From assembly GCA_963662175.1 (NCBI GenBank), contig OY759221.1, forward strand, positions 30,750,045-30,814,044: a stretch of DNA of 64,000 nucleotides, read 5' to 3'. The stretch comes from Aradus depressus (Eukaryota > Arthropoda > Insecta > Hemiptera > Aradidae). Within the stretch, counting starts at the first letter, position 1; each line of letters begins with the position of its first letter. Made by a program: the position numbers and the translations under genes. Below, piece after piece: positions 1 to 10,139 of the stretch. The notes below the pieces were generated by a model. The model had not been told where the DNA came from. It did no database searches and worked only from the letters and a program-made list of their open reading frames with translations.

Positions 1-13
1 ATATCATAAGATT

Positions 14-220
14 TCAACTACTTATTATATTATTTATTGCAATTATACTTCGATTAATCGCCTTAACTTTTTCACTGAAAGCACTGGAGTTATTTTTAAA
101 AGTTTCTTTATTAGTTTTCCAAAACATGTTTGACTCTTCTTGACACATCTTTGAAGCTTTACATGGAAAAGCTTGTACCCAAGCTTTAAATAATAGTGGA
201 TGTAAATTTTCAAAATTCAA
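14..220 (-). other. short open frame, unrecognised
   Basis: A 68-codon open frame with a protein-like start (motif LHPLLFKAWVQAFPCKAS) and a degenerate C-terminal half. The composition is less AT-biased than its surroundings, which suggests an old coding remnant, perhaps the N-terminal part of a transposon protein, but I do not recognise the family. No splice sites or partner domains are visible nearby. Confidence 0.15.
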
Positions 221-440
221 GCAATAGGGAAATCCCTAGTCAGCGAGACAATAGAATAAAAAAATGTCTAGAAGTACTGAGACCATATGATTTCTGTAGG
301 ATTCAATACTGAATTTGAGAACTAAGTACAGATGGCGCTATCCAATAGCGCCATTTCTTAGCGCGAAAGTAGTAGATTTTAAATTCAAAAACTTACATGA
401 AATCAAATTCTTTACCCCCCATAAAATATTGAGCTTATAT

Positions 441-466
441 CCCCCCCCCCCCCCCCCCCCACCCCC
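441..466. repeat. poly-C tract
   Basis: Twenty consecutive C, one A, then five C, in otherwise AT-rich sequence. One of several long dG/dC runs in the window. Confidence 0.95.
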
Positions 467-565
467 TAAATGCCTTACGTAATTTATGAATGACCCCTTA
501 GAACAAAAACACAGATATAATAAGTTATTAGTTATTGACACGAAATTTTTAAAGTCCTGGTGTAA

Positions 566-627
566 ATCAGATATACATCACATAGGTACTTGACATGTAC
601 ATTGTACATATGTGATGTATATCTGAT
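566..627. repeat. short inverted repeat
   Basis: Arms of 19 bp (566-584 and about 609-627, AATCAGATATACATCACAT and its complement) flank a smaller palindrome around CATGTACATTGTACATATG. A foldback of about 60 bp; no element name can be attached. Confidence 0.7.
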
Positions 628-639
628 TGTGTACATCGT

Positions 640-1045
640 ACATATACATTTTAGCCAAACGTTTATTGGTGTTAAAGGGAGAGCGAAAACTTATTTGAGT
701 AATTCACTGACGACATTTCTAATTGTTTTCGAGTCCAAATGCCTATATAAAACTTTTATTTGATAATAAAATACAGTTAAAATATCTGTATATCTTTGTG
801 TTTATGAACACGATAACTCCTGATAGAATAAATATAACAGCACAAAACTTTATATGTTATTGATTTTCAGCAAAATTTGCCATAGGGAAAGAGGGATTAA
901 GGGAGAGGCTTAACTCAAAAAGTTTAATAACTGCCATTGTAATGATTATATAGACCCAAAATGTCAAAACTGTCAAATTTCAGCAATATCGGCTGAAGAA
1001 AAGAGGAGGTTCAGGGGTGGGGCTCAATTCAAAATAATGATGAGC
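640..1045 (+). repeat. U repeat, fragments
   Basis: 640-728 matches the U 3' part (GGGAGAGCGAAAACTTATTT, then CACTGACGAC). 775-1045 carries two core units with GAACACGATAACTCC and the GGGGCTCAATTC end. The family is described at 23945-24640. Confidence 0.75.
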
Positions 1046-1415
1046 AAACGCAAGACCAAGACCATAGTAGTCTTGGTCTTGGTCTCGCAATCATAGCAGT
1101 GTCTTGGTCTTGCAAAATTTTTATTTTTTTCTTTCTTTTCTATATTTTAAGCATTTTCTCAAATTTTTTAAACAAGTGCTCTCCCGTTAAGTACTTCCAT
1201 TCCTCAAATTTTTGCTAGTCGAGCATTTTCTTAAAAATCTCGCCAGCTCCGACGCTCAGATAGTGATGTGCAAACGCAAGACCAATACTATAGCAGTCTT
1301 GGACTTGGTTTTGTACATTGGGTCTTGGTTTTTGTCTTGCAATCATAGCAGTGTCTTGATCTTGCAATCATAGCAGTGTCTTGGTCTTGCAATCATAGCA
1401 GTGTCATAATTCACT
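1038..1415. repeat. CAAGACCAAGACC hairpin and 25-bp minisatellite
   Basis: Two related blocks. 1045-1107 has CAAGACCAAGACC followed by its complement (a hairpin), then TCTTGGTCTTG. 1265-1410 repeats this and ends in three tandem copies, about 25 bp each, of a unit containing CAATCATAGCAGTGTCTTG. It is non-coding in every frame that was checked by eye. Confidence 0.8.
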
Positions 1416-1839
1416 CTGGGGAAGTTTGCCGGTGATTCAGTGACGACTTTTTTTCTTCCTGATCTGACTGAAACTAGAGAGAGATGACAGGACAGGTATT
1501 GTGCTATCTCCATCTTCGCGGTCCCTTCCCCCCAGATAATACCCATTGTTGTACAATAGTGCTACAGTCTACCGACGAACCTCACTTTCATCTGGGATCA
1601 CTTTAATTGTAATGAGATCCTATTAAACCATTTATCTTCCGGAACCTGGCTTAACAACCAACATTTTTTCAACTATTTATCTATGAACTGTGCAAATGTC
1701 CGATATATGAACAATATTGACATTAATGAAGGCATTGAAGCAGAACAAACAAAAATATGTACACTAGATTATGATACTAGGAAGAATTTCAAATATCTAA
1801 GTTTCTCTCTTTTCGAAAAAAAAGTCGGTGACATTTTTG

Positions 1840-2110
1840 CTCTCTCGAAAACCAATCGACCGTTGTGGCTAAAACTCAAAATTTGACTTACATAATGGCT
1901 TCTGAGTTCTCAAATTATATTTTGTGCAAAATATATTCATTATATCGGGATTTATGTGGGCATTTATATCAAAATCCTCTACTCTGGTCTTCCACTTCCG
2001 CTTTCGTAGGAAATTAATAGGATTTGAATTTAAATATAAAAATTATACATTCATTACATCGGCAAGTATTTTGGGGTTTTTGAGTTGAGCAAAGTATAAT
2101 TATACTTATA
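1840..2110 (-). repeat. U repeat copy, reverse
   Basis: Reverse-strand U core: GGCTAAAACTCAA, a GGCTTCTGAGTTCTCA segment, two CATTACATCGGCA-type unit starts and a terminal TTTTTGAGTTGAGC. Confidence 0.7.
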
Positions 2111-2420
2111 AATCATCAATCAGCAATCAATATCGCGTTGGCGAAGGATTTCTAACATGCACCAGGATGCATTTCGTTGCCAAAACATATTCAGGTAAGA
2201 CAATCATGGGACGCATAATTTAAGATCTGTGTGCTGATTGGCTCTTCCTGTTGCAACGTGACGTAACCTCCGACAACATCAGGGCTATCATTTATTGATA
2301 TTCCCCTATTGATTTCCCTAGTTCCCTGTTCCAGTAGGTACGTTCTTATTAAAAATACTTGCTTTTTTTTTTTTTCCGGATAACTGTTATTTTATTTGCT
2401 CTTCTTGTCAGGTCCGGATA
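2111..2420 (+). other. unique stretch with a weak exon candidate
   Basis: Less repetitive than its neighbours. An ATG at 2157 opens 13 codons that end in a good donor, TTCAG|GTAAGA, at about 2196. Downstream are CTGATTGGCTC and TGACGTAA, which look like CCAAT and CRE boxes but are too short to call. Treat it as unassigned sequence with one possible exon. Confidence 0.15.
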
Positions 2421-2424
2421 AATG

Positions 2425-2665
2425 AAAATATATTTCCATATAAAAGGCTCATTGATAAAAATACTAGATATTCTTAGAATAACTAGCAGTAGCTACAGTA
2501 AATCTCAGCTAAACTTTCATATAAAAAATACAATGATAAAAAGACTATTAATAATCTCAGCTAAACTTCCATATGAAAGTCTCATTGATAAAAAAACTTA
2601 TTGTTCTAGAATGATGCTTAGAATAGCTAGCCTATAGAAAATCTCAGCTAAATTGATGAAAATAC
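2425..2665. repeat. degenerate tandem repeat (CTCAGCTAAACTTCC units)
   Basis: Three to four diverged copies of a unit holding CTCAGCTAAACTTCCATAT and CTCATTGATAAAAA, at about 2433, 2504, 2556 and 2642. The uneven spacing (50-85 bp) suggests deletions. A 71-codon frame running through it is a by-product. Confidence 0.6.
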
Positions 2666-2963
2666 TAGCTACTGTAGGATTTTCTTTGTCATGAGATAGA
2701 ACATTCATATAAGAGATAAGTTAGAGACTGTGAATCACTACAACGTTATCCTTTATTTATAATAATTATTATTCTTATAACATTTCACTATGTTATTTGG
2801 TACATCGTTGAGCTAAAACTCACATGGTAGAATCGAAAGAGGAGAAGGACTTTGTACGAAAAACAAATGTGTTAGCATGACAAAGTGACAAAGCCGAGCC
2901 CCTTCCGTTGTAGGTTCTATTGATCAGTTAAATCGAGCACTGTCCTGCTGAATTGGTGGCGAG

Positions 2964-3589
2964 TAGGGATGGGTATCGACCAAAAAAACATCGATTAATG
3001 ACATAGATTATTATTTTTACTAATTAATCGATACACTTATTAATTGTTGGTTAAATAATCAATTAATCGATTCCCACGTGTTTTTATTTTAACTCCACAA
3101 TGCCGACACTTAGCATGGTTATTCTCCTTCTCAAAATGCAGCCAAACCACACTTTTGGGAGGCATCTTGTTATAACTAATAAAAAAAAAAGAACACCGAG
3201 TGGCACAAGGCGAACGCACAAACAAAAGTTAATACAATCAGTCAATCACAACTCATGTCAAATGGCAAAACACAAATGATTAGAAATTAGAAATTAGAAG
3301 TCGAACTATTAGAAGGTAACTTTTTACTTATCACCAGTTCACCACAGAGGCACTGTGTTGTATCGATAGTCGTCGATACGATAGTCTCCACCCACTTTTT
3401 TAGGCGAGTTGCACTTTTATAATTAATTCATTTTTCTTTTTTTCTCCGATTATTAAAAATTTAATAATCGTTAAATAATCATCGATTATCCGATTGATCA
3501 AACCCAGATGACATCGATTAAAAACCCACCGATTATTTTACCAAAACATCGATTATTTCGATAAATCGGTTAATCGATACCTATCCCTA
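2964..3589 (-). mobile_element. non-autonomous hAT transposon with intact ends
   Basis: The terminal inverted repeats start TAGGGATGGGTATCGA and end with the complement of TAGGGATAGGTATCGATTAA. Exact 8-bp duplications GTGGCGAG flank both sides (2956-2963 and 3590-3597), the length diagnostic of hAT. The 626-bp body is AT-rich with many ATCGATTA motifs. It keeps only the N-terminal zinc finger of the transposase (next entry), so it would have to be moved in trans. Confidence 0.9.
3040..3165 (-). pseudogene. hAT transposase N-terminus, BED zinc finger (truncated)
   Basis: 41 codons beginning MPPKSVVWLHFEK, followed by C-x2-C (AKCRHCG) and IKTRGN. This is the BED-finger layout (aromatic residues, two Cys, then a His pair) that binds the transposon ends in hAT transposases. 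The frame stops right after the region where the paired His residues should be, so the finger is incomplete. I chose the inner Met at 3165 because the longer frame adds residues unlike the family. It lies inside a hAT element with matching ends, which supports the call. Confidence 0.7.
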
Positions 3590-3654
3590 GTGGCGAGCAT
3601 GCTGTCCTAATCCCAATCTGTCCCTAACGTTTTTATCCCTCAGGGAAGGGTTAA

Positions 3655-4650
3655 AGAGATTTTACTTACCCCAACTATGGGAAGTATAGATGAAGTTATG
3701 TAATCGGCCAGAAATTCGATGTTGAATTTCACTGGAATTCAATGGTTTCCGACCCCCTTCAAAATCAAAAATCGTCAGTTGAATCACCGGCTATGTACTT
3801 CCCTAGCACAAGTTAATTAATTAATTAAGTCTTCTCTCTCCCTTCAAAGCCAATCTACCGTTTGGGCTAAAACTCAATAGACTTTCATATTGGCTTCTGA
3901 ATCCTCATACTACATTTGATATCGATACATTCAATACATCTGCATTTATAAGGGTATTTGAATCGACCCTCTTTTCTGATCCCCCTTTCCCTTCGACTGA
4001 TTTTGTGGATAATTAATAGTTGTAGGCGCCATCCTTATGGGGTTTTGAATTTAAATATAAAATTTCATAAGGATAAATTCATTTATCTGCAGTTTTTGAG
4101 ATTTTTGAGTTGAGCCTCCCTCTGATCCCCCACTCCCCTTTGGTTGATTCCGCTGAAAATTGGTAGGTGTTGTCCCTCTAGAGCTTTAACTTTACATATG
4201 AAATTTTGCGTCAATACGTTCATTACAACGGCAATTAGTTTATGTGTTAGGCCTCCCCCCTTCCCTTGGTAAATTTCAATGAAAATCGATAGGTGTCCCT
4301 AGAGGGTTCTGGATACACATATAAATTTTTTATCGATACATCCATTCTATCGGGAGTAGTCGTGTTCATAGACACACAGAAAACATGAAATTCCGTTAAA
4401 AACTCAGCATCAACTTTCTGACCGATCATATAACTTTACCTTCTTAAAACTGGGTTAGTAAAATGTGTATCTGTGTGTCTATGAATATGATAACTCCCAA
4501 TAGAATGAATGTATTGATAAAATTTATTTGTATCCAGAATCTCTCAAGACACCTATTGATTTTCAGCCAAATCGACTAAAGGCAGTGGGGGATTAGGGAG
4601 AGGCTCAGAAATTCAGTAATATGCTATTAAAGTGAAAAGTGCATTTCGTG
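3655..4650. repeat. composite of rearranged U repeats
   Basis: 3660-3768 is a plus-strand U 5' end (GAAGTTATGTAATCGGCCAG). It joins directly to the outer end of a reverse copy (GAATCACCGGCTATGTACTT, running to about 4440), which is followed by plus-strand core again (4440-4645). The order is impossible for one intact copy, so insertions or recombination between copies have shuffled it. Confidence 0.75.
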
Positions 4651-4971
4651 CATTAATTTCCAGACAACCTATTACGATTTTTTTGGGGTGTTCGGTGCTC
4701 AAGGTCCTTTCTCAAATCTGAGAGAATTGTGATAGTTAGAAATTTAATTTAAACTAAAATTTTTTGTACATACCGATTTGTCGATAGGACTAACCGTTTT
4801 CAATACGTCATTTTAATACAGTTTTCGACACGTATCTCATGAACAAGGTGACTTTAAAGAAATCGTATATTATATATAAAATGTGCCTTTCAGTTATCTC
4901 AACACCATTTATTTGGTTAACAACTTCTAAGTTGAGGAACGCGGACATATTGTGGAAACTTGTAATACGAC

Positions 4972-5108
4972 GTCACAGTTCATAGTGACCAGAAGAAGGG
5001 ACCTGTAATTGTCCCGAAATATTGTCCAAAGAAAAAAACTTCTGGAGAAAAAATGCCGGAAACAACCAAAAGTGGAACATCCCAGAGAAGTTTAAGAAAC
5101 ACCATTTA
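4972..5108 (+). repeat. element end B (hammerhead-like, degenerate)
   Basis: Contains CAGAAGAAGGGAC, a short loop, GTCCCGAA, then TGCCGGAAACAACCAAAAG and a conserved ending GAAGTTTAAGAAACACCA. Stem II (GGGAC/GTCCC) pairs perfectly, but the core reads CAGAAGA rather than CUGANGA, so ribozyme activity is unlikely. Related copies lie at 10215-10455 and 12408-12502. Confidence 0.55.
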
Positions 5109-5254
5109 TTTGAAGAAATTTTTGTTTTAGGCAATAAATATAAGCGATATTTTGTAAATTTAGGCACGATGTAAAGTAGTCTTCATTTTTGTCTGATTTC
5201 GGCCAAAACCTAATCAGATCTTAACCATAAAGAAAAACGTAAGTTTTTCTACTG

Positions 5255-5375
5255 TCAGTATTTGTTAAGTCGTGGCTGAAGATGGTAGTAATAGGGTAGT
5301 AAAGTGAAATAGACAATATTTAAAAATTATTGTTTATTAAGTGTTTCACAATATCTTTGCAAAAATGTTAAGTAT
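5255..5375 (+). repeat. element end A (hammerhead-like, broken)
   Basis: Matches the family at 33481-33655 and 56690-56850: TTGTTAAGTCGTGGCTGAAG, then a damaged stem II (the GAA core is lost), GTGAAATAGACAATA and GTGTTTCACAATATC. A degenerate copy. Confidence 0.6.
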
Positions 5376-5938
5376 CAATAATCTAAATTTCTAATTTATC
5401 TAAATAATTTCAATAGTGCTCACAGAGTGTCAATCACACACACAGATAGAAAATGGTTAAAACATCTTCAGGAGACCTTGAAATGAGGATTTCCGTTAAA
5501 AATGTTATCTTGGATTTTCACACGATTATGAAGAAAAAAATTGAAAATTCTAGATATATGTTCCGATATTGGTATCGAATTAATAGTATCGATTCATCCA
5601 TGGTGCTAAAAGATGCTGGTTATGCATGGGTGTTCCTCGAAAGCACTTCCCACAACTCTAGAAGGAACAATACTGAAAGAGGCGCCATGAATCAAGGAGA
5701 ACTAGGAGGAAGAGATAGAGGGTGCTGAGGACGGTGTTGAGAAACGAATGAAACAAGGACTCGACTCTCTATACAGCTGTAGAGCCGGTGAATGGTGCCC
5801 CTTCGTCTATGTAAATACTAGTAAACCTGGGCTCTATTCAATGTTAATAGATCCGATATATCCTAGGGATGTCGACCGACTAATGAAGACGTAAAGCCAC
5901 TCCCTCCCTTCACTCCTTGCACAGGCTTTTAAGGAAAT
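5376..5938 (+). other. unassigned, no gene recognised
   Basis: A 91-codon frame at 5453-5728 (ending in GGRDRGC) has no recognisable domain, and its second half is low complexity. No splice pattern or repeat match is visible apart from scattered AT-rich sequence. Confidence 0.3.
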
Positions 5939-5944
5939 TCAAAT

Positions 5945-6030
5945 CTCTAGGATAATCTCTCTAGTCTCTAGGATAATGTCAAAGGCCTCCAGGATAATGT
6001 CACAGGCCTCCAGGATATTGTCACAGAACT
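5945..6030. repeat. short tandem repeat (CTCCAGGATAATGTC units)
   Basis: About four copies of a unit near 24 bp containing CTCCAGGATAATGTCACAGG, diverged at the left end. Confidence 0.65.
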
Positions 6031-6268
6031 TACTTCTTTTGGAGCATTCATGGAGAGAAAAAAACCACACCCAGAGAGTCGAAGATGTTCCTGGGAGGGG
6101 AGTCCAAGGTGTTGAAGGATGGGATCCTGAACCTAAAAGTCTCACTTCCTAGGCATAAGGAAGTCTTTAGGCCTTTGGCGCTCAAGGCGTTTGAGAAGTG
6201 TGGCAGATTGGAAGGCATGGACTAGTGGATCTCTATCATTGGCTTTGAAATCAGAAAGTTAGTCAGTT

Positions 6269-6508
6269 GGTTCATTGAGGCGCTATAACATTGTTGGTTC
6301 ATTGAGGCGCTATAACATTGTTGGTTTATTAGGCGCTATAACATTGTTGGTTCATTGAGGCGCTATAACATTGTTGGTTCATTGAGGCGCTATAACATTG
6401 TTGGTTTATTAGGCGCTATAACATTGTTGGTTCATTGAGGCGCTATAACATTGTTGGTTCATTGAGGCGCTATAACATTGTTGGTTTATTAGGCGCTATA
6501 ACATTGTT
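6269..6508. repeat. 80-bp higher-order tandem repeat, three copies
   Basis: Nine monomers containing GGCGCTATAACATTGTT are arranged exactly as 27, 27 and 26 bp, three times over (80-bp period). The 26-bp monomer differs by GTTTATTAGG in place of GTTCATTGAGG. The three blocks look identical, so the amplification is recent. Confidence 0.95.
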
Positions 6509-6589
6509 CATATTGATTCTATCTCAAATCTAAGGGCGCTTGGAAATTTAATAATAAACATTGGTGAAAATCAATTTTTTAATGAAACA

Positions 6590-7040
6590 GTCTAAAAAAT
6601 GGGTTTCAAATCGACATTGTAAGACGGTTTGTAGCAAGTACCTCGCAATCCAGGCGACTGTGTGTCTAAAGAAAAGAGGGGATTTTTATGGGGGAGGCTT
6701 AACACAAAAACTCTAATATCTGATGTTGTAATGGATGTATTGACATGAAATTTCATATGTATATTCAAAGTCCTATAAAAACGACAAATATTATAATAAA
6801 ATTTTCCACATAATCGGTCGAAGGGAAGGGGGGCTCGATTCAAATACACTAATATCTGTCGATGTAATGAATATACCGACACAAAATGTAGTATGAGGAT
6901 CTAGAAGCCACTATGTAAGTCAAATATTTAGCCCAAATGGTCCTTTCGTTTTGGAGGGAGAGCGAAAACGTTATTGATTAATTCATGATGGGGAAGTACA
7001 TAGCTGATGATTCACCGACGACTCTTTTCTTTTTTTTTTA
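6590..7040 (+). repeat. U repeat, long copy
   Basis: Two and a half core units (CTAATATCTGATGTTGTAAT; ATATCTGTCGATGTAATGAA), then GGGAGAGCGAAAAC, the GGGGAAGTACAT box and the ending GATTCACCGACGACT. Confidence 0.8.
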
Positions 7041-7590
7041 GTTACAATTAATTTTATATACGCCGAATTTGTCAGGGTCTTTGGTTTCTAAAAGAATCGC
7101 CTTAAAGGAAGGCCTAGTTTTAAAACTCATTTGCACACTTAAAGAATGATGCTATATCAACCAGAATTGAGTAGAATGCAGTTTTGCAACACCCTCAAGG
7201 TTGCATTGCACTCTTCAATGTATTAGCACTGGTGTTAAGTAATTTGTTGTTCTTCACAGTCCTGCACTGAGGAGGACAATACAAGAGGCCATGTTGGGAC
7301 GGTACACAAGGGTTGTCCCGCATGAGCGGAATTAATGAAGAGAACGACCTGCTTTTCTGTTTAGATTTGAGAGTCACGAATCCTCCGACAAGATTGGCCA
7401 CACACGACTTAATACTCCGACTATGTCAATCTATGAGAATGAATATGGGCTGCCTTGTGAAACTTTGTGCCCCTCGCCACAAATTTATGGGGGAATTTAA
7501 GGTATACCCTATACAATTTTTAGACATTAACAGTCTTAATAAGAAGTTTAGCAGTGATGAAGTGTCTTCAGTCAGCACCAATTAATCGAT
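7041..7590. other. unassigned, no gene recognised
   Basis: Mixed unique sequence. A 90-codon plus-strand frame (7313-7585) and a 68-codon minus-strand frame overlap each other and neither has a recognisable motif. Confidence 0.25.
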
Positions 7591-8745
7591 TACGTTTTCG
7601 CTCTCCCACTAAAACCAATCGACCCTTTGAGCTAATTATCAATTACGACTCACGTAGAGACTTATGAAGCTTCACACTAAATTTTGTTTCAATATATTTA
7701 TGACATCAGCGGTAACTGGGGTGTTAAGCCACTTCTATAATCTTCTCCTACCCATTGTTGTCGCCTTATGGTGTTTAGAATTTACATATAAAATTTTGTG
7801 GCGATACATTTATGACATCAGCAGTAACTAGGGTGTTAAGCCACTTCTATAATCTTCTCCTACCCTTTGGTGTCGCCTTATGGAGTTTAGAATTTACATA
7901 TAAAATTTTGTGGCGATACATTTATGACATCAGCAGTAATTGGGGTGTTAAGCCACTTCTATAATCTTCTCCTACCCTTTGGTATCGCCTTATGGAGTTA
8001 TTTATATTATTTATAGTTATTTATATTATTTATAGTATTAGTATTTTATTTATTCATTTGTTTTTTGCATGTTTTAGGTTAGGTTAAGTTTTATGACTCA
8101 TGCCCGGGCTTTAACTACGAGGTCATATCGCCTACTACCAGAGCGCTCTCTCTTCATTCTGGTCTTATGGAGTTTAGAATTTACATATGAAATTTTGTGG
8201 CAATACATTTATCACATCAGCAATAATTGGGAGACCGAAATTTCTTATTTGTTTCATTATTTTGAATCAGGGGGTTGGGACAACATGAAATTTCGGTAAA
8301 AATTCAAAATTTAATTTTTGACTGGTTACATAACTTCTCTTATACTTGGGGAAATAAAAAATTCCAAATGATTAAAAAGCTGAAAGGGTTGGGAATGAAT
8401 AAATTGATGGGGAAATTATGTAATCGGTCAGAAAATCGATATTGATTTTTCAATGAAATTTAATGTTTTTCAACCCCTTATTCCAAATATGTAAGAACAA
8501 TTTTTTTCTGTTTGTCTGTGTGTCTATGACCGTAAAAACGCCACCTTTTGAAATTCAGCTGGAGGATGGTTTTAAATAAAAGCCCGATGTATTATATCGA
8601 CACAATATTTGGTACAAGGATTCTGAGTGTCAACTATTAATTTTCAGCCAAAACAGACAATTGGTATCGGAGGGAGAGCGAAAACTTATTTGATTAATCC
8701 TGTGCAGCAGAAATAAACATCCGGTGATTCACCGACACCTTTTCT
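7590..8745. repeat. U repeat cluster with 112-bp tandem units
   Basis: A reverse U copy (7600-8340) in which one core unit is tandemly repeated: GTGTTAAGCCACTTCTATAA recurs at 7721, 7833 and 7945, an exact 112-bp period. A truncated SINE splits it. A plus-strand U end abuts head to head at 8400-8480 and a further U 3' end (CGGTGATTCACCGACACC) closes at about 8740. Confidence 0.8.
8000..8163 (-). mobile_element. SINE, 5'-truncated, with 11-bp target duplication
   Basis: Only the 3' third of the SINE is present (ATGCCCGGGCTTTAACTACG, then GAGCGCTC), with a TTAGGTTAGG run and an AT-rich tail at the left edge. CTTATGGAGTT is duplicated at 7989-7999 and 8164-8174. It sits within a U repeat unit. 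Confidence 0.85.
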
Positions 8746-9162
8746 AATTGTTTTAAGTTTTATTGCTTGCATTTAAATTTTATTTGATTATTAAAATATC
8801 GTTTAAATGCCACGGGTTCGGTTGGTTCAGCATAATTACACACTATAACGGTCTTACCAATATGCAATAAGATCGTGGTGTTATCTTCAAGATGCAATCA
8901 GTTACAAACTGCAATATATCTTAGATTGTCCAATGAATCTTTGTCTCGTGTACATGCATTATACAGGCACCTGTCCTTGGGTGTGTAGTACATTGATGAC
9001 GATGCACTTAACTGTTCCTACTAATATTTATTATATTCATAATGATAATAATAATTATAGTTGAAAGAATTACCTACAATATTATTGTATAGTTATTTAA
9101 CGACAACTTTCAGGGTCCATGATGTTGGAATTATCTTTATGATGGTCTAATGATTATCTAAA
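8746..9162. other. AT-rich sequence, nothing recognised
   Basis: Only short AT-rich runs and diverged repeat fragments; no open frame or inverted end stood out. Confidence 0.3.
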
Positions 9163-9172
9163 GAAGATGAGT

Positions 9173-9407
9173 TAGGTTAGGTTTTATGACTCATGCCCGG
9201 GCTTTAACTAAGAGGTCATATCGCCTACTACCAGAGCGCTCTTTCGTCACTCTGGTAGACATGAGCCCGACTCTACTGTGGAAGTCCTAAATTTTGCCTA
9301 CCCTAAATTTTTATTCACCTAGGGTAGGGGTCTTTAACGAGTACCTGACAACGTACAGGCTCGGGACCATCGCTTAACGTCCCATCCGAAGGACGGCATA
9401 CTTAAAG
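9173..9407 (-). mobile_element. SINE, 5'-truncated, with 10-bp target duplication
   Basis: Lacks the tRNA-like head. The left edge carries TTAGGTTAGG before the conserved 3' end. GAAGATGAGT flanks it at 9163-9172 and 9408-9417. Truncation of the 5' end with a direct duplication is the signature of target-primed reverse transcription. Confidence 0.88.
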
Positions 9408-9479
9408 GAAGATGAGTGTTTTACACTTAGTCGGCGTATAGATTTAGCTACCTTAAACCTACCCAAAACAAACCTTTAA

Positions 9480-9585
9480 ACTCCCCAGAGGGGCGTGATT
9501 GCATACTGAGCTCAAGATCACGGGTTCGAAACCCGGCCGAGGCCTTTAGTTTTTTCTATCTGGGAGGTGATAAAGATGAATAAAC
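9480..9585 (+). mobile_element. SINE head fragment
   Basis: The tRNA-like B box GGGTTCGAAACCC is intact, followed by the junction GAGGCCTTTAG and TCTGGGAGGTGA. The A box region is eroded and the SINE body is absent. Confidence 0.7.
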
Positions 9586-9619
9586 CTGAGTAATATATAA
9601 ATATAACTGATTTTCACGT

Positions 9620-9925
9620 TTCAAGGTTCCCTAATACGTTTTGACCATTTTCCCGATGATATCTTTCTGTGCGTGTGTGTATGTAATTGAAAGGTTGTGA
9701 GCTCTCTACCGCAAAAACGATTGTAACTATGAACTTGAAATTCGGAATGAAGAGATCACATGTTCTAACTAAGGTCTGATTAGATTTTGGTCGAAATCAA
9801 ACGAAAATTCAGACTAGTTTCTCCCGGGACCTAACAGCATTTTACAAGATACAGCTTTTGTTTATGATCTAATCAAAAATCTTTTCAAAAAATAGTTATA
9901 GAGAATTCTGAAGTACATAATTTAT
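9620..9925 (+). repeat. V repeat (second dispersed family)
   Basis: Contains CCGATGATATCTTTCTGTG and ACTATGAACTTGAAATTCGG; the same order recurs at 44165-44785, where a SINE interrupts it. It resembles U in style but not in sequence. Confidence 0.5.
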
Positions 9926-10060
9926 ATGAACTACGATTTTTTACAGGTCGTCCGGTTTTTGAGATATATGCCAAAAACCATCTTGAAATTCATATGTGAT
10001 AGTTGTGGGACGAGATTTCTAATAGAAATAAAAGACGTTGTCTTCCCACTGTTTTATTTT

Positions 10061-10104
10061 ACACCAGAACCGGTTTTCGACGCAACAGCGTCATCATCAG
10101 TGGT
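10061..10104 (-). ncRNA. hammerhead-ribozyme-like motif (best example)
   Basis: On the minus strand: ACCA, core CUGAUGA, one extra U, stem II GACGC/GCGUC closed by a UGUU loop, GAA, a short stem III AAC-CG-GUU, C17, then UGGU, which pairs back to ACCA as stem I. All core nucleotides of a type I hammerhead are in place and three stems form. Cleavage would follow the C opposite plus position 10067. The U between the core and stem II departs from the canonical G10.1-C11.1 pair, so activity is unproven. Hammerheads with very short stem III are known in Penelope-like elements and metazoan retrozymes; I infer a terminal repeat of such an element here. Confidence 0.6.
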
Positions 10105-10139
10105 TCATCCCACCCACACAGCACAGCGGTTGAAATTAG

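Noticed and set aside
2230..2290. CCAAT and CRE boxes as a promoter
   Set aside because: Single short matches without a TATA or initiator and no gene downstream; expected by chance.
7313..7585. 90-codon plus-strand frame as a gene
   Set aside because: No domain, no splice signals, overlapped by an equally open minus frame; insufficient support.
9172..9184. Telomeric repeat array (TTAGG)
   Set aside because: Only two units at SINE ends, always followed by SINE sequence; not a telomere.
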